Assembly: GCA_009760855.2 (NCBI GenBank)
Contig: WPIO01000094.1
Coordinates: 930,001-994,000, forward strand
Source of the DNA: Cristatella mucedo
Taxonomy: Eukaryota; Bryozoa; Phylactolaemata; Cristatellidae
Direction of reading: 5' to 3'
DNA length: 64,000 nucleotides
Each line of letters starts with the position of its first letter. Position 1 is the first letter of the stretch. The translations under genes were made by a program, and so were the position numbers. The notes under the pieces are model-generated. The model made no database searches. It saw only the letters and a program-made list of their open reading frames with translations, and had not been told where the DNA came from. Positions 9,780 to 21,249 of the stretch are shown in pieces.

Positions 9780-10686
9780 CGCTCTGACTGACGACAAGCT
9801 CGGCCGTGCGAGGAGGAGGAGGAGGAGGAGGCAGCATCGAGCATTGAGCACCAATACGCTAGACGCAACGCCGGCAGACGCTCAGCTGCTCGACTCCTTC
9901 GGACGGGGCTCGAGCAGACGAGCTCCCGCAGACTGACAGACAGACGAACGGCCAGCCAGATCAGGCAGACAGACACGCGTGTACATACAAACAGCCGGAC
10001 ACCAGACAGACAGACAGACAGACAGACAGACAGGCAGACCAGACCAGACCAGACCAAGCTCACAGACAGACAGACAGTCTGGCGGCCTGCCGCCGCCGAC
10101 GCCGCCGCCGAAGCGTTATGCTGCGAATCTGAGAGTCAACGAAAGGAGCAGAGAGGAGCTTCGGCGGCTTCCCCCTGCTCCACGCCAGCCGGCATTCCTT
10201 AGCGAGCGGAATCCGTGAGATTATTAGTCGCGCGTGACCCGATCTCGGAGCTAAAGTATACGTCCATTCTGCTAAGTAGCAGCGCAAAGCCGAGCCGCCC
10301 GACCGAACGGCTCGAGGGCAGCGCGGTAGATGCTTTTTTGCACACATTCGAGGGAATTCTAAAAACAGACTTCAATCCTCCTAATTTGCAGTAGGAAAAA
10401 TAGTGAGCTCAGCGTGTACGAGCCCGTAAATAGCGCCACACTGACGGTCGTAAATAGCGTCACACTGGCGGCCGTCAATAGCGTCCTCGCTCCTGAGGCT
10501 GTCGCGAAACTCGATACCGGAGGGACTTCCAGCTTACACCGGGCCGAAACTCGACCTCCCCACAACCGGCACCCAGCCAGCGGGCGTATCAGTTAGCTTA
10601 CCAATCTGTCTACGTGACCTCTGCCCTGCTGCTGCTACTGCTGTCGCCACCGTTGCCACCTTCAACACCACCGCTGCCGCTGCCGC

Positions 10687-10718
<32 letters not shown>

Positions 10719-11070
10719 GCGCCTCTGCGCCGCCAATGCCACAACCGCTGCCGCCAGCACTGCCGCCGTCGCTGCGTTATCACTGCGGCCGGGGCTGCCG
10801 CGGCGGCGGCGGCACAGACGCTGTTGCACTGTTTCTGCTAGCGGGCTGGCCTTTTTAGGTCTCTCACTGAGCAACGATATACAGTTGCGCCACAGGAGTT
10901 CAGTCCCGAGATAACAGCGCGTCACGTGACGTCCGCGACAGTCCCTCGGCGACCTGGGGTTGTACAATTTTCCCGACTGAGGTCACAATAAACCCCGACT
11001 TGACTTTTGAAAAGAGCTAAAAAAGCGCTTCCTGTTGCTCACTTTGTTGGCTCAATCCGTGCGAAATATC
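9780..11070. other. Intergenic with short tandem repeats; no gene seen
   Basis: Holds a (GAG)n tract near 9810, (CAGA)n and CAGACC repeats (9990-10075), a 24-bp tandem repeat (10426) and (CTG)/(CCG) tracts (10625-10715). Long frames follow these repeats and carry no domain. Confidence 0.45.
10426..10490. repeat. 24-bp tandem repeat, about 2.5 copies
   Basis: GTAAATAGCGYCACACTGRC plus GGYC at 10426 and 10450, with a partial third unit (GTCAATAGCGTC) at 10474. Confidence 0.85.
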
Positions 11071-11074
11071 CTTT

Positions 11075-11185
11075 GGTGTGCCGCGACGGCACACTAGGTA
11101 AGCTGGTTGCTTTTCACGACCTCGGTCCCGAGGTTCTGGGTTTGAATCCTGCGGTGGGTGATTCTTTATCGCTGCCGCGGCTCCT
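11075..11185 (+). mobile_element. tRNA-derived SINE, copy 2 (3'-truncated)
   Basis: GGTGTGCCGCGACGGCACAC, TTTTCACGACCTCGGTCCCG and the B-box-like GGTTTGAATCC, followed by GGTGGGTGATTC. The body breaks off near 11185, before the SINE 3' core. Confidence 0.8.
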
Positions 11186-11372
11186 CGCGGCTCCTCGCGG
11201 CCCCGTCGCGGGCCAGTGAGGAGCCGCCACGCCCCCATGCCTATGTCACCCAAGCTCCTCCGTACGACTCAAGTCCTCCTCCAGCAAAAATCGGGATTTT
11301 CAAAACACTGCCTCCAAAGCACCGATGCGGTCAGACCATCTCCGAGCAGCCAGCAGAAAATGAAACTAAATT

Positions 11373-11566
11373 GAAGATTGGACTGATTCGTTAGCCTAAA
11401 TCCAGAAGATTGGACTGATTCGTTAGCCTAATCCAGAAGATCAGACTGATTCGTTAGCCTAATCCAGAAGATCGGACTGATTCGTTAGCCTAATCCAGAA
11501 GATCGGACTGATTCGTTAGCCTAAATCCAGAAGGTCGGACTGATTCTTTAGCCTAAATCCAGAAGG
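11373..11566. repeat. 31/32-bp minisatellite, six copies
   Basis: Unit GAAGATCGGACTGATTCGTT followed by AGCCTAAATCCA. Six near-identical units plus a partial seventh; length alternates 31/32 by one A. It lies shortly after SINE copy 2. Confidence 0.95.
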
Positions 11567-11569
11567 CGG

Positions 11570-12915
11570 TCGAAGTCATACTCCACGAAAGGGTAATGAA
11601 AATGGTCTGCTACAGGACTCGAGCCCACGAAGACATGTGTCGTGCGATGAGAGCAGGCCGGGCCACCGTCCACGCCCGGTGGAATACTAAACCAATCGCA
11701 TTCGGCGATGTCGGCGGCCAGTCAGAGTTGACCTCACGCCCAAACGGTTCGCTTCTCTGGTTCCACAGATGCAATCGCTAACTGCGAAGGTGAAGGTCGA
11801 AAGTCGCCGAAGATTCAGCAAATAGTAATACACATCCGTATAGAGTCCGGAGGCAACGTGCTGATTTAAATACAGATCTCTTAGGCCTGAAATTTGGATC
11901 CATCCGAAACCATGTGTGTACTTTAACAGTATAATGCATTCGGAGATATCAAGATCACTGCCTCTGATCATTGCAGCAGCACGGAAGCCGATGCCGCTGG
12001 ACCGACTGAGGGCTAGAGACCCGGATGTTATGACAGGCGTCAGTGACGTGCTGACCTCGGCAGTGGTTCCGCCTACAGAGGCGGGACGGGGAGGCAGGAC
12101 CTACTTTTCCAAGGATCCTTTAGTGGTAAACAACCTCAAATCCGTTCAAGGAAATGAAGCCCGATCCAGTCGACAATGGTGGGTGGGATCTCCGCTAGCA
12201 GCAGACGCTGGTAGTGGGCGGTAGTGGGTATAATCTGCGGTTCCCGCTGCATCTCATCCAACTCGACGACAACCTAGACCTGGAGTTACCGAGGCCTCGA
12301 GATGCTTGCAGAGACCGTCGCCAGAGTCGCATGGTCTGTGGAATCGCCGAGAAGCGCTGCGCTGGGCGCGTGTGCGTTTTTTTTCCAGCTCCAGCTTTGG
12401 CGGTCGCTACCGCTATTTTCTACTATAGCTCTTCAAACTCTTTTCCAACGCTTTACACCCATGAACCGCGTCCACCTTGAATCACGGTCACCGGCAAGTG
12501 TATCTCTCAAGCGTGGTTCTTACCAGAGTACGGCAGTATTGCTAAGGAATTCGCTCGATTGGCTAAAGTATGCGCTGACAGTATGAGCTGGCTGTGGGTT
12601 GCTTTGGACAGCGCTTCGAGACCGAACGGGTCGGCCTAATGGAAATCGCGGTGAGCAGACGGATATCAACTAGAAGCCTAGGGAGACTGTTGAACAGGAA
12701 GAAATTAAAATACCCTGCTGAGGCCCATTTTGTAATTATTTGTGCACCACCACACAATATGTTGATGCCTGATATCTCGAGCTACTCGGAACCACTACGA
12801 CAATACGCTGCAGCCCGCCGCCTCAAACAGCGTTCACTATTGCGAATGCCCTCGGCCATTTTGATTCTTGCTACGTCACCACAGTCCAGATCGGACTGGT
12901 ACTGCGGATATAAAA
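11570..12915. other. Intergenic, no gene seen
   Basis: Mixed-composition unique sequence. Short frames only, none with a recognisable domain. Confidence 0.4.
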
Positions 12916-12921
12916 AAAAAA

Positions 12922-13093
12922 ATCCTAGCTGATTAAACAGCCTCTTTTTGCATAGCGACAGAAGAGCCTTTAAGGCTATCACCACCGCTTGCAGTGGCGA
13001 TAAAGAATCACCCACCGCAGAAATCGAACCCATGACCTCGGGACCGAGGTCGTGAAAGCAACCGCCTTACCTAGTTTGCCATCACGGCTCACC
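12922..13093 (-). mobile_element. tRNA-derived SINE, copy 3
   Basis: Reads on the minus strand from GGTGAGCCGTGATGGCAAAC through GGTCGTGAAAGC-type sequence in reverse and the B-box equivalent GGTTCGATTTC. It ends at GGCTGTTTAATCAGCTAGGA followed by a T-run. No LINE end follows. Confidence 0.85.
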
Positions 13094-13099
13094 TGTGGA

Positions 13100-14480
13100 T
13101 GAAAAACAATGAAGCGTTAATCTGCTCAAGCAGCACAGACCAGCACAGTGCCAGAGGCTATTAGCCGCTTTCTACCCACGATAATTAGGCGTAGGAAATG
13201 TCACCGTCCATGCTTTAGACTGAATAAAATATCACCTAAAATGGTGGTTAGCCAGTTAGTTGTACGTTTGGGCTTGTACCAAGCACGGCTTGCCTTATCG
13301 CTGGCGGTTTAGTATACAGCTTAGGACGCGGAATTGTCATTAAAATTAAGTATGGGGGTTTTGCATTAGTATATACTGTACTATCGTCACCGTATCCTCA
13401 TGCATTGGGAGGCCTTCTTCAAATAAGCAGACTCCCGGCTTCGAATCGACTGCTTCGCCATTATTCGCTCGTGGGTCTGCGAGTACTAGCATCAGTTACG
13501 AGCGCTGTGCTTCGTAGTAATTACTTCCGTCCCAGAACTGCTACACACGCTTGCAACGGTACCCCAGGATTATTGGAGTCTCGCCAGAACTCGAAACTGA
13601 AGTCGGAACTGAAAGAGAAAGACAGTTTTTGAGACGCAGACCAAACCGGTAATCCTAATGGTAGCCTATTTTGAAGCTCCAATTACAGAAAGCGGTCTAC
13701 TCTCACTGTCAGCTATCTCTCGCTATCTAACAAAGAGAGATTGCCTCTGTTTGTCGACGTATGTAAACGGTAGTGCTGATTAATAGGCTAGGAAGAGACA
13801 GGACCAAAGATCAAAGTAAGGTCAATTCATGATCCCAATGCAATAACTGCAATGGCGCAGCGCTTAAAAACCAAATCGCGGTCATGCGCACGAGTCACTC
13901 ACACGAGTCATTTGCAGGTGTTCGCTGCACACGATGATCTCGCGTTTGTGTAAAACCGGCTTTGCGTTACGTTAATTGCGGCCAAACATGATATGCATTC
14001 TGCGTTGTCACAGCAACTAACATCCAAATTTCGGAAGTCGCCAGTGAACCAACAGCGGGAGCGGAAGGCCACCGAAAGCTTAGCAGCTACTGCTACGAAC
14101 GCGAGCAGCTCGGATTACGCATTCGCCGGAAAACGCAGAGGGCGCGAAGAGTGCTAGTGCGCTCGCAGTGTCACATGACCGAATGCTGGCAAAACTAGCG
14201 GCTCGAAGCTGGGCCAATGCAGAAAGGTAAGAAGGCAGCGAAAGTTGAGCTCCATAGAGGCTTGTTTATCCGACGCCCAAGCAAAGACTCCCTGCATTTT
14301 TTGGCTACACATTCCACAGAGTGAGTGCCACACCATAAAGGTCAACCGGCAAGGTCGCGGTTGCTGGACAACCGGCCGAGCTTCGACGTGTAGCTCAGCT
14401 GCCGCAGATATAGGACACAGGCAATTCATTATCATCACAATTAAGAGATTTCTAATCCCGACAGCCATAATTAAGGTCAG
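13100..14480. other. Intergenic, no gene seen
   Basis: Unique AT-balanced sequence without repeats I recognise and without coding signatures. Confidence 0.4.
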
Positions 14481-14552
14481 ATTATGGCTGCCGGATTGTG
14501 TTTCGCTGCCACTCCGAGTCACCTTGCAACAGGTATGCTGGTCCTCGCGTGC

Positions 14553-14771
14553 TTAATAACGGGAGCCCAACAGGAAGTCTACGGTGGTTGTCAAAGTTCG
14601 GCTTCGCCGCCTCAACGGGCTCGATGACAATTTCGGGCGCCATCTCCATAACGGTTGCTCTAGCTGTCTTGTCCTTTTCTCGAACGCCGACAGCCGTCGC
14701 AGCTTCGATCCGGGCTTCGATCCGCCGCCGCCGACGCACTCGGCGGCGGCGGCGGCGGCGGCGGCGGACAT
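14553..14771 (-). CDS. Uncertain open frame, 72 codons
   Basis: From ATG at 14771 (context AAAATGTCC) the minus strand is open to 14553. It encodes an alanine run (from (CGG)n), a glycine patch, then a basic stretch including [21 protein letters not shown] recognise no family. The overlapping frame also stays open (14482-14859). Most likely non-coding GC-rich sequence; a first exon is possible. Confidence 0.12.
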   Translation of the reverse strand: MSAAAAAAAAECVGGGGSKPGSKLRRLSAFEKRTRQLEQPLWRWRPKLSSSPLRRRSRTLTTTVDFLLGSRY

Positions 14772-14882
14772 TTTGCTCCACCGGCTCTGCCGTCGCTCGG
14801 CTAGAGATAGAGATGAATGCCTCTACCTTCTTCAGCCCAGTCCTCTCGTATCCTTCCAATCACGCATGCAACGATCTCCGGC

Positions 14883-15031
<149 letters not shown>

Positions 15032-15626
15032 GCACGGAACTACACTCAGTAAGCGGGCACTTTTCGTCGCAGCACAAAGCTAGCTGGCAGGGACGCGAAT
15101 ATCGCACCCTTTGCGTTTAATGAGTTCGAATCCCAATTGAGTATTCGTAGTTAAAACCACGCGTCAGTCGTGATAATTAAAAGAGTGAATTTCACAAAGT
15201 GTGCAAAAACGGGAAGCCGGGTCAGCGAAACGGGAATGCGACAGCAAATAGTCCTCGTCGGCATCATCTCAGGTCCGCGCGTGACGTATGTCGGCGCGTG
15301 ACGCATGGCGAAGCGCCCGGCTAGAATCCATCAGCAGTAGCAGCAGCGAGACCGAAGATTAGCAAAGAAGCTCGTTCAGCATCGGCGGTGCAGTAGCTGG
15401 TCAAATCAGCAGTTATTTACCGCATTGGAGCAGGCTATAGAAGTCGCTGGCTTCCAAATGGACGTGCTTTTGTTAATCGCATTAGCCAAGTCAAGGCTAA
15501 GGCACCGTGCGACGGCACATTACATGCGGCCAGTAGATGTTGCATCTTCTCAATTTAAGTCGTAATTTCTAGCTCCACAAGCCGAATGGCGGTTTGCCGG
15601 GTTTCATCGCCAGGATAGTTAAACAT

Positions 15627-15814
15627 GGTGGCCGTAATGGCTCACTAGGTAAGGCGGTTGCTTTTCACGACCTCGGCCCCGAGGTCGTGGGTTCGAATCC
15701 TGTGGTGGGCGATCCTGTATCGACGCTGCAAGCGGTGGCGATAGCAGTCAAGGCTCTTCTGTCGCTATACAAAAAGAGGCTGTTAAATCAGCTTGTATTT
15801 ATTTATTTATTTTA
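15627..15814 (+). mobile_element. tRNA-derived SINE, copy 4 (best head)
   Basis: Head GGTGGCCGTAATGGCTCACT, A-box-like TGGCTCACTAGG, consensus B box GGTTCGAATCC at 15690-15700, and a class-II-like CTCGGCCCCGAGG arm between. Body ends GGCTGTTAAATCAGCTTG with a (TTTA)n tail. The family-1 LINE end follows about 85 bp later at 15897. The head is not a working tRNA: the acceptor arm is not closed. Confidence 0.88.
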
Positions 15815-15896
15815 AACATCGCCTGTGCTTGTACTTCTGCGGTCACATTATCGCCCTTGACCTTCCCAGAATTTACCAGATTCATTGTATACGGCG

Positions 15897-15955
15897 CATG
15901 TAAAGTGCCCAGAAAGAGATTAAGTTCTCCGGGGGCGCTATAAACAACGTCTCGT
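15897..15955 (+). mobile_element. LINE family 1 end downstream of SINE copy 4
   Basis: CATGTAAAGTGCCCAGAAAG, AGATTAAGTTCTCC and GGGGGCGCTATAAAC: the family-1 hairpin end, same orientation as the preceding SINE. Confidence 0.75.
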
Positions 15956-15959
15956 TACT

Positions 15960-18900
15960 CTTCCTATTATTTCTGCTGCCTTTTTAGACACCATCACTTG
16001 GCAGCTTCTCAGTAATCGCAGCCTTACTCCTAATAGACCGAAGAGTTTCAGTAGATTTTATATGTGAAATCGCTGCCGCTAAACTTTCTTTGGGAGTGCT
16101 TCAACAGGTGTCACTGCCTGGAGAAGATTGGGCAGCCTTATCTTGTTGCTGGCGGCGCGGCTGCTCGACATTCCCTTTTTGCCGTCATGGCCGACTTCCG
16201 CCGGTCCGTTTGCGCAGCTGCTGCTGTTGCGGCTGCTGCTGCTACTGCAGGCGACGCTGCTGTCGCTTTCCAGCCGCCGGTCTTCCCTAACGCCCGGCGG
16301 CTCGGCGTCCGGCAGGCCGTTGTCGCGTGCAGATTATCGCACACGCTTTTCATTTCGCTCTCCGGGCATTGTGGATTACCTTGTCGGCTTCACCCGTTAA
16401 GTACGAGCACGCTCAGCGAACAGCGAGGTCGAGTGGACTCGTTCGGACATGACCTCGTTCGTACATGCCCGTCCGTGACCTCGCGCATCCAAGGCTGAGC
16501 CGCCGCCGCCGCCGCCGGATAAAGCCTGCGACATCTCAATGTAAGTAGCCGCCGAGTGGTGGCGGCGGCTGCGGGGGAGTGTCAGCCCGGCAGCGTGCCA
16601 ACTGCATTGGCCGTGCGCGCCGACTCCCTACGGCTAATCGCGACAGTTTTACACTAAGATGCCGGCACGGTGAGGCCGCTCAGCTTTGAGCCGCCTTTGT
16701 GAGCCTCGGTTTACGCGCCAACATTGGTTGCATTATCCGGCTTAGAAGCCGCTTTGGCGAGCGGATGTCGGTCATTGTACTGCGCCCGCGAGGCCGGCAA
16801 GCCAAGCAAATAGACAGCGTCGCGGTCCCAGTCGCGCGCGGGCGCGCGCCAAGCCAGCTCCCGGTGCATCCATTGATCGCTCTATTTGTAGACCGCCGGA
16901 GAAAACATTTTAACGTCTAGCGGCAGCGGAAATCGGACTCGCCTAATGCGTCGCCCCAAAGTAACCGATGCGGCGGCGGCGCGCGCACCGGCGCGCCCCG
17001 GCATGCGTATTAAACAGGCGGCGCCGATGATGAATTAGCGGCTAATCGTAATTTGCCGCTCTGCAGACAGCGAGATGCCCGTCATCTTTCCGACGTAGCG
17101 CGGCGGAGCGGCGCGGAGGGGAGCCGAGGGGACGCGGCCGGTCGCTGACCCCTCGCTCGTTCGTCGCGGCGCGGCGCGGTCGCCCGCCCGCGGCCGCCGT
17201 CAGCCGGGGCAGTGAGCGTAGCGTCAGCCGACGAACTCCCGCGCGTCCGCTCGATCGGCTATTGGTTATGCGAGGAGTTCATGTTGCCAGTGCATTCGAG
17301 CTTCCGGTGTGAGGGCTCGCCCACGAGCGGGACCAATTGCGACGTTAAGAATGCCTCCCTCGGGCCGAAGAGGACAGGGGTCAGTCCCTCCGGTCGGTCC
17401 CTCGGCCGCCCTCGCTACCGTTTCAGCGCTAACTCCTCAATCTTTCGCCTCCACCTGACGGCAGACGTTCCATTCGAACGTGGAAATCCAAAATAGTAGA
17501 CAACGGGTGCATTTAAATCGCCAGCCAGTTCCGCCTAGCCGAACGGTGAAGTCCTTCAAGCACCTCTCAAATATTCCCCATCAGCAGAGCCAAATTGAGT
17601 GAAATTTCCTCGCCGAAACGTCAAGGGACGCTCCGTCCCAATATCAGCCCGGCCTGTCATTTTGCTGGACGCGAGCAGCCAATTGACGGCTACAGAGCAG
17701 CGCCGGCTCTTTTCAGCGTCTCCATATGCGAGCGGCTCCTGCGATCGACAGCAGGAGCCGCTCGCATCGTGAGCGATCGCGTTATACACGGCTAGCCCGA
17801 AATCGTCTGCTGCTAGCGAGACAGTGGCAGCCGCAGCCGACCGCGTCGGACAGATGATTACGATCTGCGTATCCATATGGGCAGACTCGGTGGCTGGCAG
17901 TCCCTGCCCACTTCCTCCTGTCTTGTATTCTTGGCCATTCTGAGGATCCGTCTTCCAGAACCCCCCCCCCAAGGGCTCACAAGGGCACCCAGTTCTCTCA
18001 ATGTCAAGGGTGCCCAGTCCTCGCAAGTACCGATACCTACGTTGCCAGTCAGCTTAAATGAGGTGGTCCTTGATTCCACGTCCGGTCCTACTTAGCTACG
18101 TACGAAACACCCGGTAGGCTTTGATCCACAAGGGTGACAGGCGGCGACATGAACAGACAGAGAGGCCGAAGCGCTAGTCCGGACTCAAAACAGAGACCAG
18201 AGCTCGGCTATTCTGGGGACAAGTCGACCAGAGCAATCGGGAACCTCCGCCTGCGCTTATAGGGTCCAAGACCTGGCTATGTAGCATTACGTCAGCCAGA
18301 GCGGTTAGCAATTAGGCAATACTAAGCCTGGCCGCCGTGCCGCAGGTATGAGTCAGACAGGGTCTAGTTGGCGGGACAGAGCTATGGGCCAGATTGCTTA
18401 ATCGTCTCGGGAAGACAAAGAGCCCATTCTGGATCGATCGACAAAAGGGACGCTGAGCAAGCAGAATGGTATGTCCGGCTTGTGGCGGCCATACTCTATT
18501 GTGTGCACTCGGAAGCGAATGGTTCGAGATTTCAGTAAAATGTAGATGCACTTGTATGCATCTACCACTCGGGCAAGCCAAACGTGCGGCCGGAAAACTC
18601 CAACGCCTCCCGCCACTGGCCAGCATTAGCAAGCAACAGTTCATTATATTTTATCGTTGACGCTTCAGTGGAAGCCCACGGGCCCTCTACGGTAAAACGC
18701 TGAAACACGGTTAGGTGGTCTTAAGCTGACTTCGATTATGACCAGCGCGGCGGCAGCTCCTGAATTACCACGATCAAGAGCCGTAATCTACGGCAGCTAA
18801 AGTATTGCTATTTCAATGCTAGATTAGCAATCTTCCAGCTTTCTACCTGTAAAGCTACGCGGCTGAGTACGGAGGACACGGAGCCAGGAAACACAAGCAC

Positions 18901-19080
18901 TTGGGCAGCGGGAGACACTAATCGCCGTCGCATCGTCCAGCACATATGAAGCTCCACCTAGACCTTCAACGAGCTCTGCGTTTCACTAGAAAGATGACCC
19001 CGGTGCCGCCACGCGAGTTCATAACATTCGGCAACAGAGCTCGGATACAACTACTGGGAGCTGCTAATTCCTCGGGACGT
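15960..19080. other. Intergenic with a GC/CpG-rich island at 16480-17230
   Basis: No coding family recognised. The island has many CpG and GCGC runs (for example CGCGCGCGGGCGCGCGCC near 16835) and, around 17030, an AT-rich patch with TAAT-type sites (ATGAATTAGCGGCTAATCG). It could be a promoter or enhancer; there is no transcript evidence. The inverted repeat at 17726 lies in this block. Confidence 0.4.
17726..17767. repeat. Perfect 17-bp inverted repeat, 8-base loop
   Basis: ATGCGAGCGGCTCCTGC (17726-17742) and GCAGGAGCCGCTCGCAT (17751-17767) are exact reverse complements around GATCGACA. No matching repeat elsewhere in the window was noticed. Confidence 0.97.
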
Positions 19081-19084
19081 TTAG

Positions 19085-19248
19085 CAGTCGCCTTGTGCTA
19101 GTCTCCTTTCTTGTGAACGTGGGTTCGAGTCCTACTGTGGGCCACCCTTTAAGACCTTAATTGCTCACTGCAAACTGCAATCAGTGGTCATAGCCAGCCA
19201 CGAGGGCTATTTTGCCGCTAAAGAAATGAGGCTGTCACATCAGCTAGC
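19085..19248 (+). mobile_element. tRNA-derived SINE, copy 5 (degenerate)
   Basis: Head is poor, but the B-box-like GGTTCGAGTCC, GTGGGCCACCCTTTA, CAATCAGTGGTCATAGCC and the 3' core AGGCTGTCACATCAGCTAG are in the family order. Confidence 0.7.
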
Positions 19249-19579
19249 CTTTTCTAATGGCGAGCATAGTAACGGACATACGCCTCTCGGTACAAGTCAC
19301 GAAGCGTACATCGAATTTAGTTGCACCACGAATAAAATGCACTGAGAGGCAGTAATTTAATAAGAAAAATGGAGGGGAAGCAAGCAGAATCTCGAGAGAG
19401 TGATCTATTGTCAAACATTTATGGATCAAGCAGTTTAGTGGTAGGGAAGGAAGGAGGTAGGGAAGGAGAGGAAAGCCGTTTTTGTTGTGTGAGATTTTAA
19501 GGCTCAGACAGGAGAGACACAGAGATCAGTGGAGATAGATACACAGAGGCATGCTATACACAGGGACCGTGAAAGAGAG

Positions 19580-19584
<5 letters not shown>

Positions 19585-19651
<67 letters not shown>
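19585..19651. repeat. (GA)n microsatellite
   Basis: About 33 GA units flanked by GATAGAG and GAGATAGAGCC. Confidence 0.95.
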
Positions 19652-19654
<3 letters not shown>

Positions 19655-20179
19655 TAGAGCCAGAGAAAGAGAAGGTCAGACAGACAGCCGGCCAGCCAGA
19701 CAGACAGTGAGATAATGACCGACACCGGCAGAGTTGACTGGTTCTTTGCGACTGCCTGATGCAAGTACATGAAGCCGATTGGGCCAATTACACTGGATGA
19801 TGCAAGAGCCCCAGAGCTGCGTGGCTGCGTGACAGTACACCTGCTGGCAGCTTCTCGCAGCCATGTGATAACGACATGACGATTAGATGAAAGAAGTGCT
19901 CGCTGCACTATGGCCAAACCCTGAAGCAGCCAGCAGCAGCTCTAGAGGCCACGTGGAGGCAATCGATGCTGACGACTGTTGCACGCCCTTGGCGCGTGGT
20001 GGCGCCGGTGCTAACTAACGACTGTGCTCCGGCTAGCAAAAAATGTGCTACACGGCCGGGCTACGGGTGCGAGCTCTGCTCTTGATCTGGGAGCGCGCCG
20101 ACGCCACGAGTGCCATGCTGGCATTACCAAAGCAACGACTGATTGCACCTGCGGCCACCTGAGCCGCCTGCCATCACGG

Positions 20180-20252
20180 CCCCTCAGCAGGTGCCTGGCC
20201 CCTCAGCAGGTGCCTGGCCCCTCAGCAGGTGCCTGGACCATCAGCAGGTGCT
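20180..20252. repeat. 19-bp minisatellite, four copies
   Basis: Unit CCCCTCAGCAGGTGCCTGG at 20180, 20199, 20218 and a variant at 20237. Each unit carries the E-box CAGGTG. Confidence 0.95.
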
Positions 20253-20864
20253 GTCGTGTTACAGACACGAGGTCAGCGACCAAGTACCATCAATTCGTGC
20301 TAGTCTGCTCTGGTCTAATTCGTTGCCGATCAGAGTTGATCAAAATGGACCGACTAGGCCTTGCTGACGTCAGCAGTCGGTATGGTGTATACAGGGTCCA
20401 GTGACTCAAAAGAAAGCCACCAGGTGGCTGTCATGGGCTCTGCCACACCTTGGCACTGTATCCATTGAGGCTCCAAATCAGCCTTACAGCAACCACTGGG
20501 CAACGACAAAGTAGACACGCACTCATAACATGGACATTGCCCGAGGGCAAACCAGGGGCAAACTAAGGGACACCTAACAGAGCCGACACCCTAGCATTCC
20601 TTAATTCAGCAGACCTGAGGAGGCTGCACCTTAAAACTGCGGCATCTTCGGGGTCATATGATTGCCCTGACTACATCGTGGCCATTGCCAGCCAACTAAC
20701 AAATTCATCTATTAATGATGACCATAAAAAGGACAATCAACGAGCATTGAATTTCGTGCTTTACTACAGACGTGGCCGGACTGTCTGGGAAGGCGTGGCT
20801 GTACTGTAATGCCCATTGCCGTCCAAGTCATTCCTTCATTTATTAACAGATAGTGATGGAAAGA

Positions 20865-20935
20865 GCAATACTAACAATACATTTGTATATCGCCCTTTAA
20901 GTCCTGAATCTCTTTCTAGGCGCTTAATAAATGGT
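20865..20935 (-). mobile_element. LINE family 1 end
   Basis: Plus-strand ACAATACATTTGTATATCGC, CTTTAAGTCCTGAATCTC and TTTCTAGGCGCTTAATAAAT form the reverse of the family-1 hairpin end. Confidence 0.7.
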
Positions 20936-21249
20936 GCTTAGAAAGCAATACCACATGATTGGTGGTAACATCCGAAACCAGCAGGCACAATGTAAGCAGG
21001 TACATGTTTTTTTTGGCTGCTAGGCCGCTCAGAAAAATCTCATACACAGCTGGCTACCGCCGATTATAGCAGGTCTCGTAGTAAACACATCCAGGATCTG
21101 CTACAGCTTCTAGCTCGAGTTCCAAACCCAATCTCATGTATGGACTGCCGATGATGTTTGATTAGGTCAGAGCAGTAGTACCTTGTCAGCCGACCATTGT
21201 ACAGAGGGGGAGAACTACTCTATAGTCAAGGTGACAAGCTTTTAATTAA

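Larger units (their letters stand above)
19250..20860. other. Intergenic, no gene seen
   Basis: Holds (GA)n at 19585-19651, a PuPy-rich flank with CAGA repeats, and the 19-bp minisatellite at 20180. No coding domain. Confidence 0.4.

Noticed and set aside
11373-11566. CRISPR array
   Set aside because: Units are contiguous with no unique spacers, and the genome is clearly eukaryotic.
15627-15700. tRNA gene (good B box, A-box-like motif)
   Set aside because: The same head recurs in about ten places with one shared non-tRNA body; acceptor and anticodon arms do not close. It is a SINE head.
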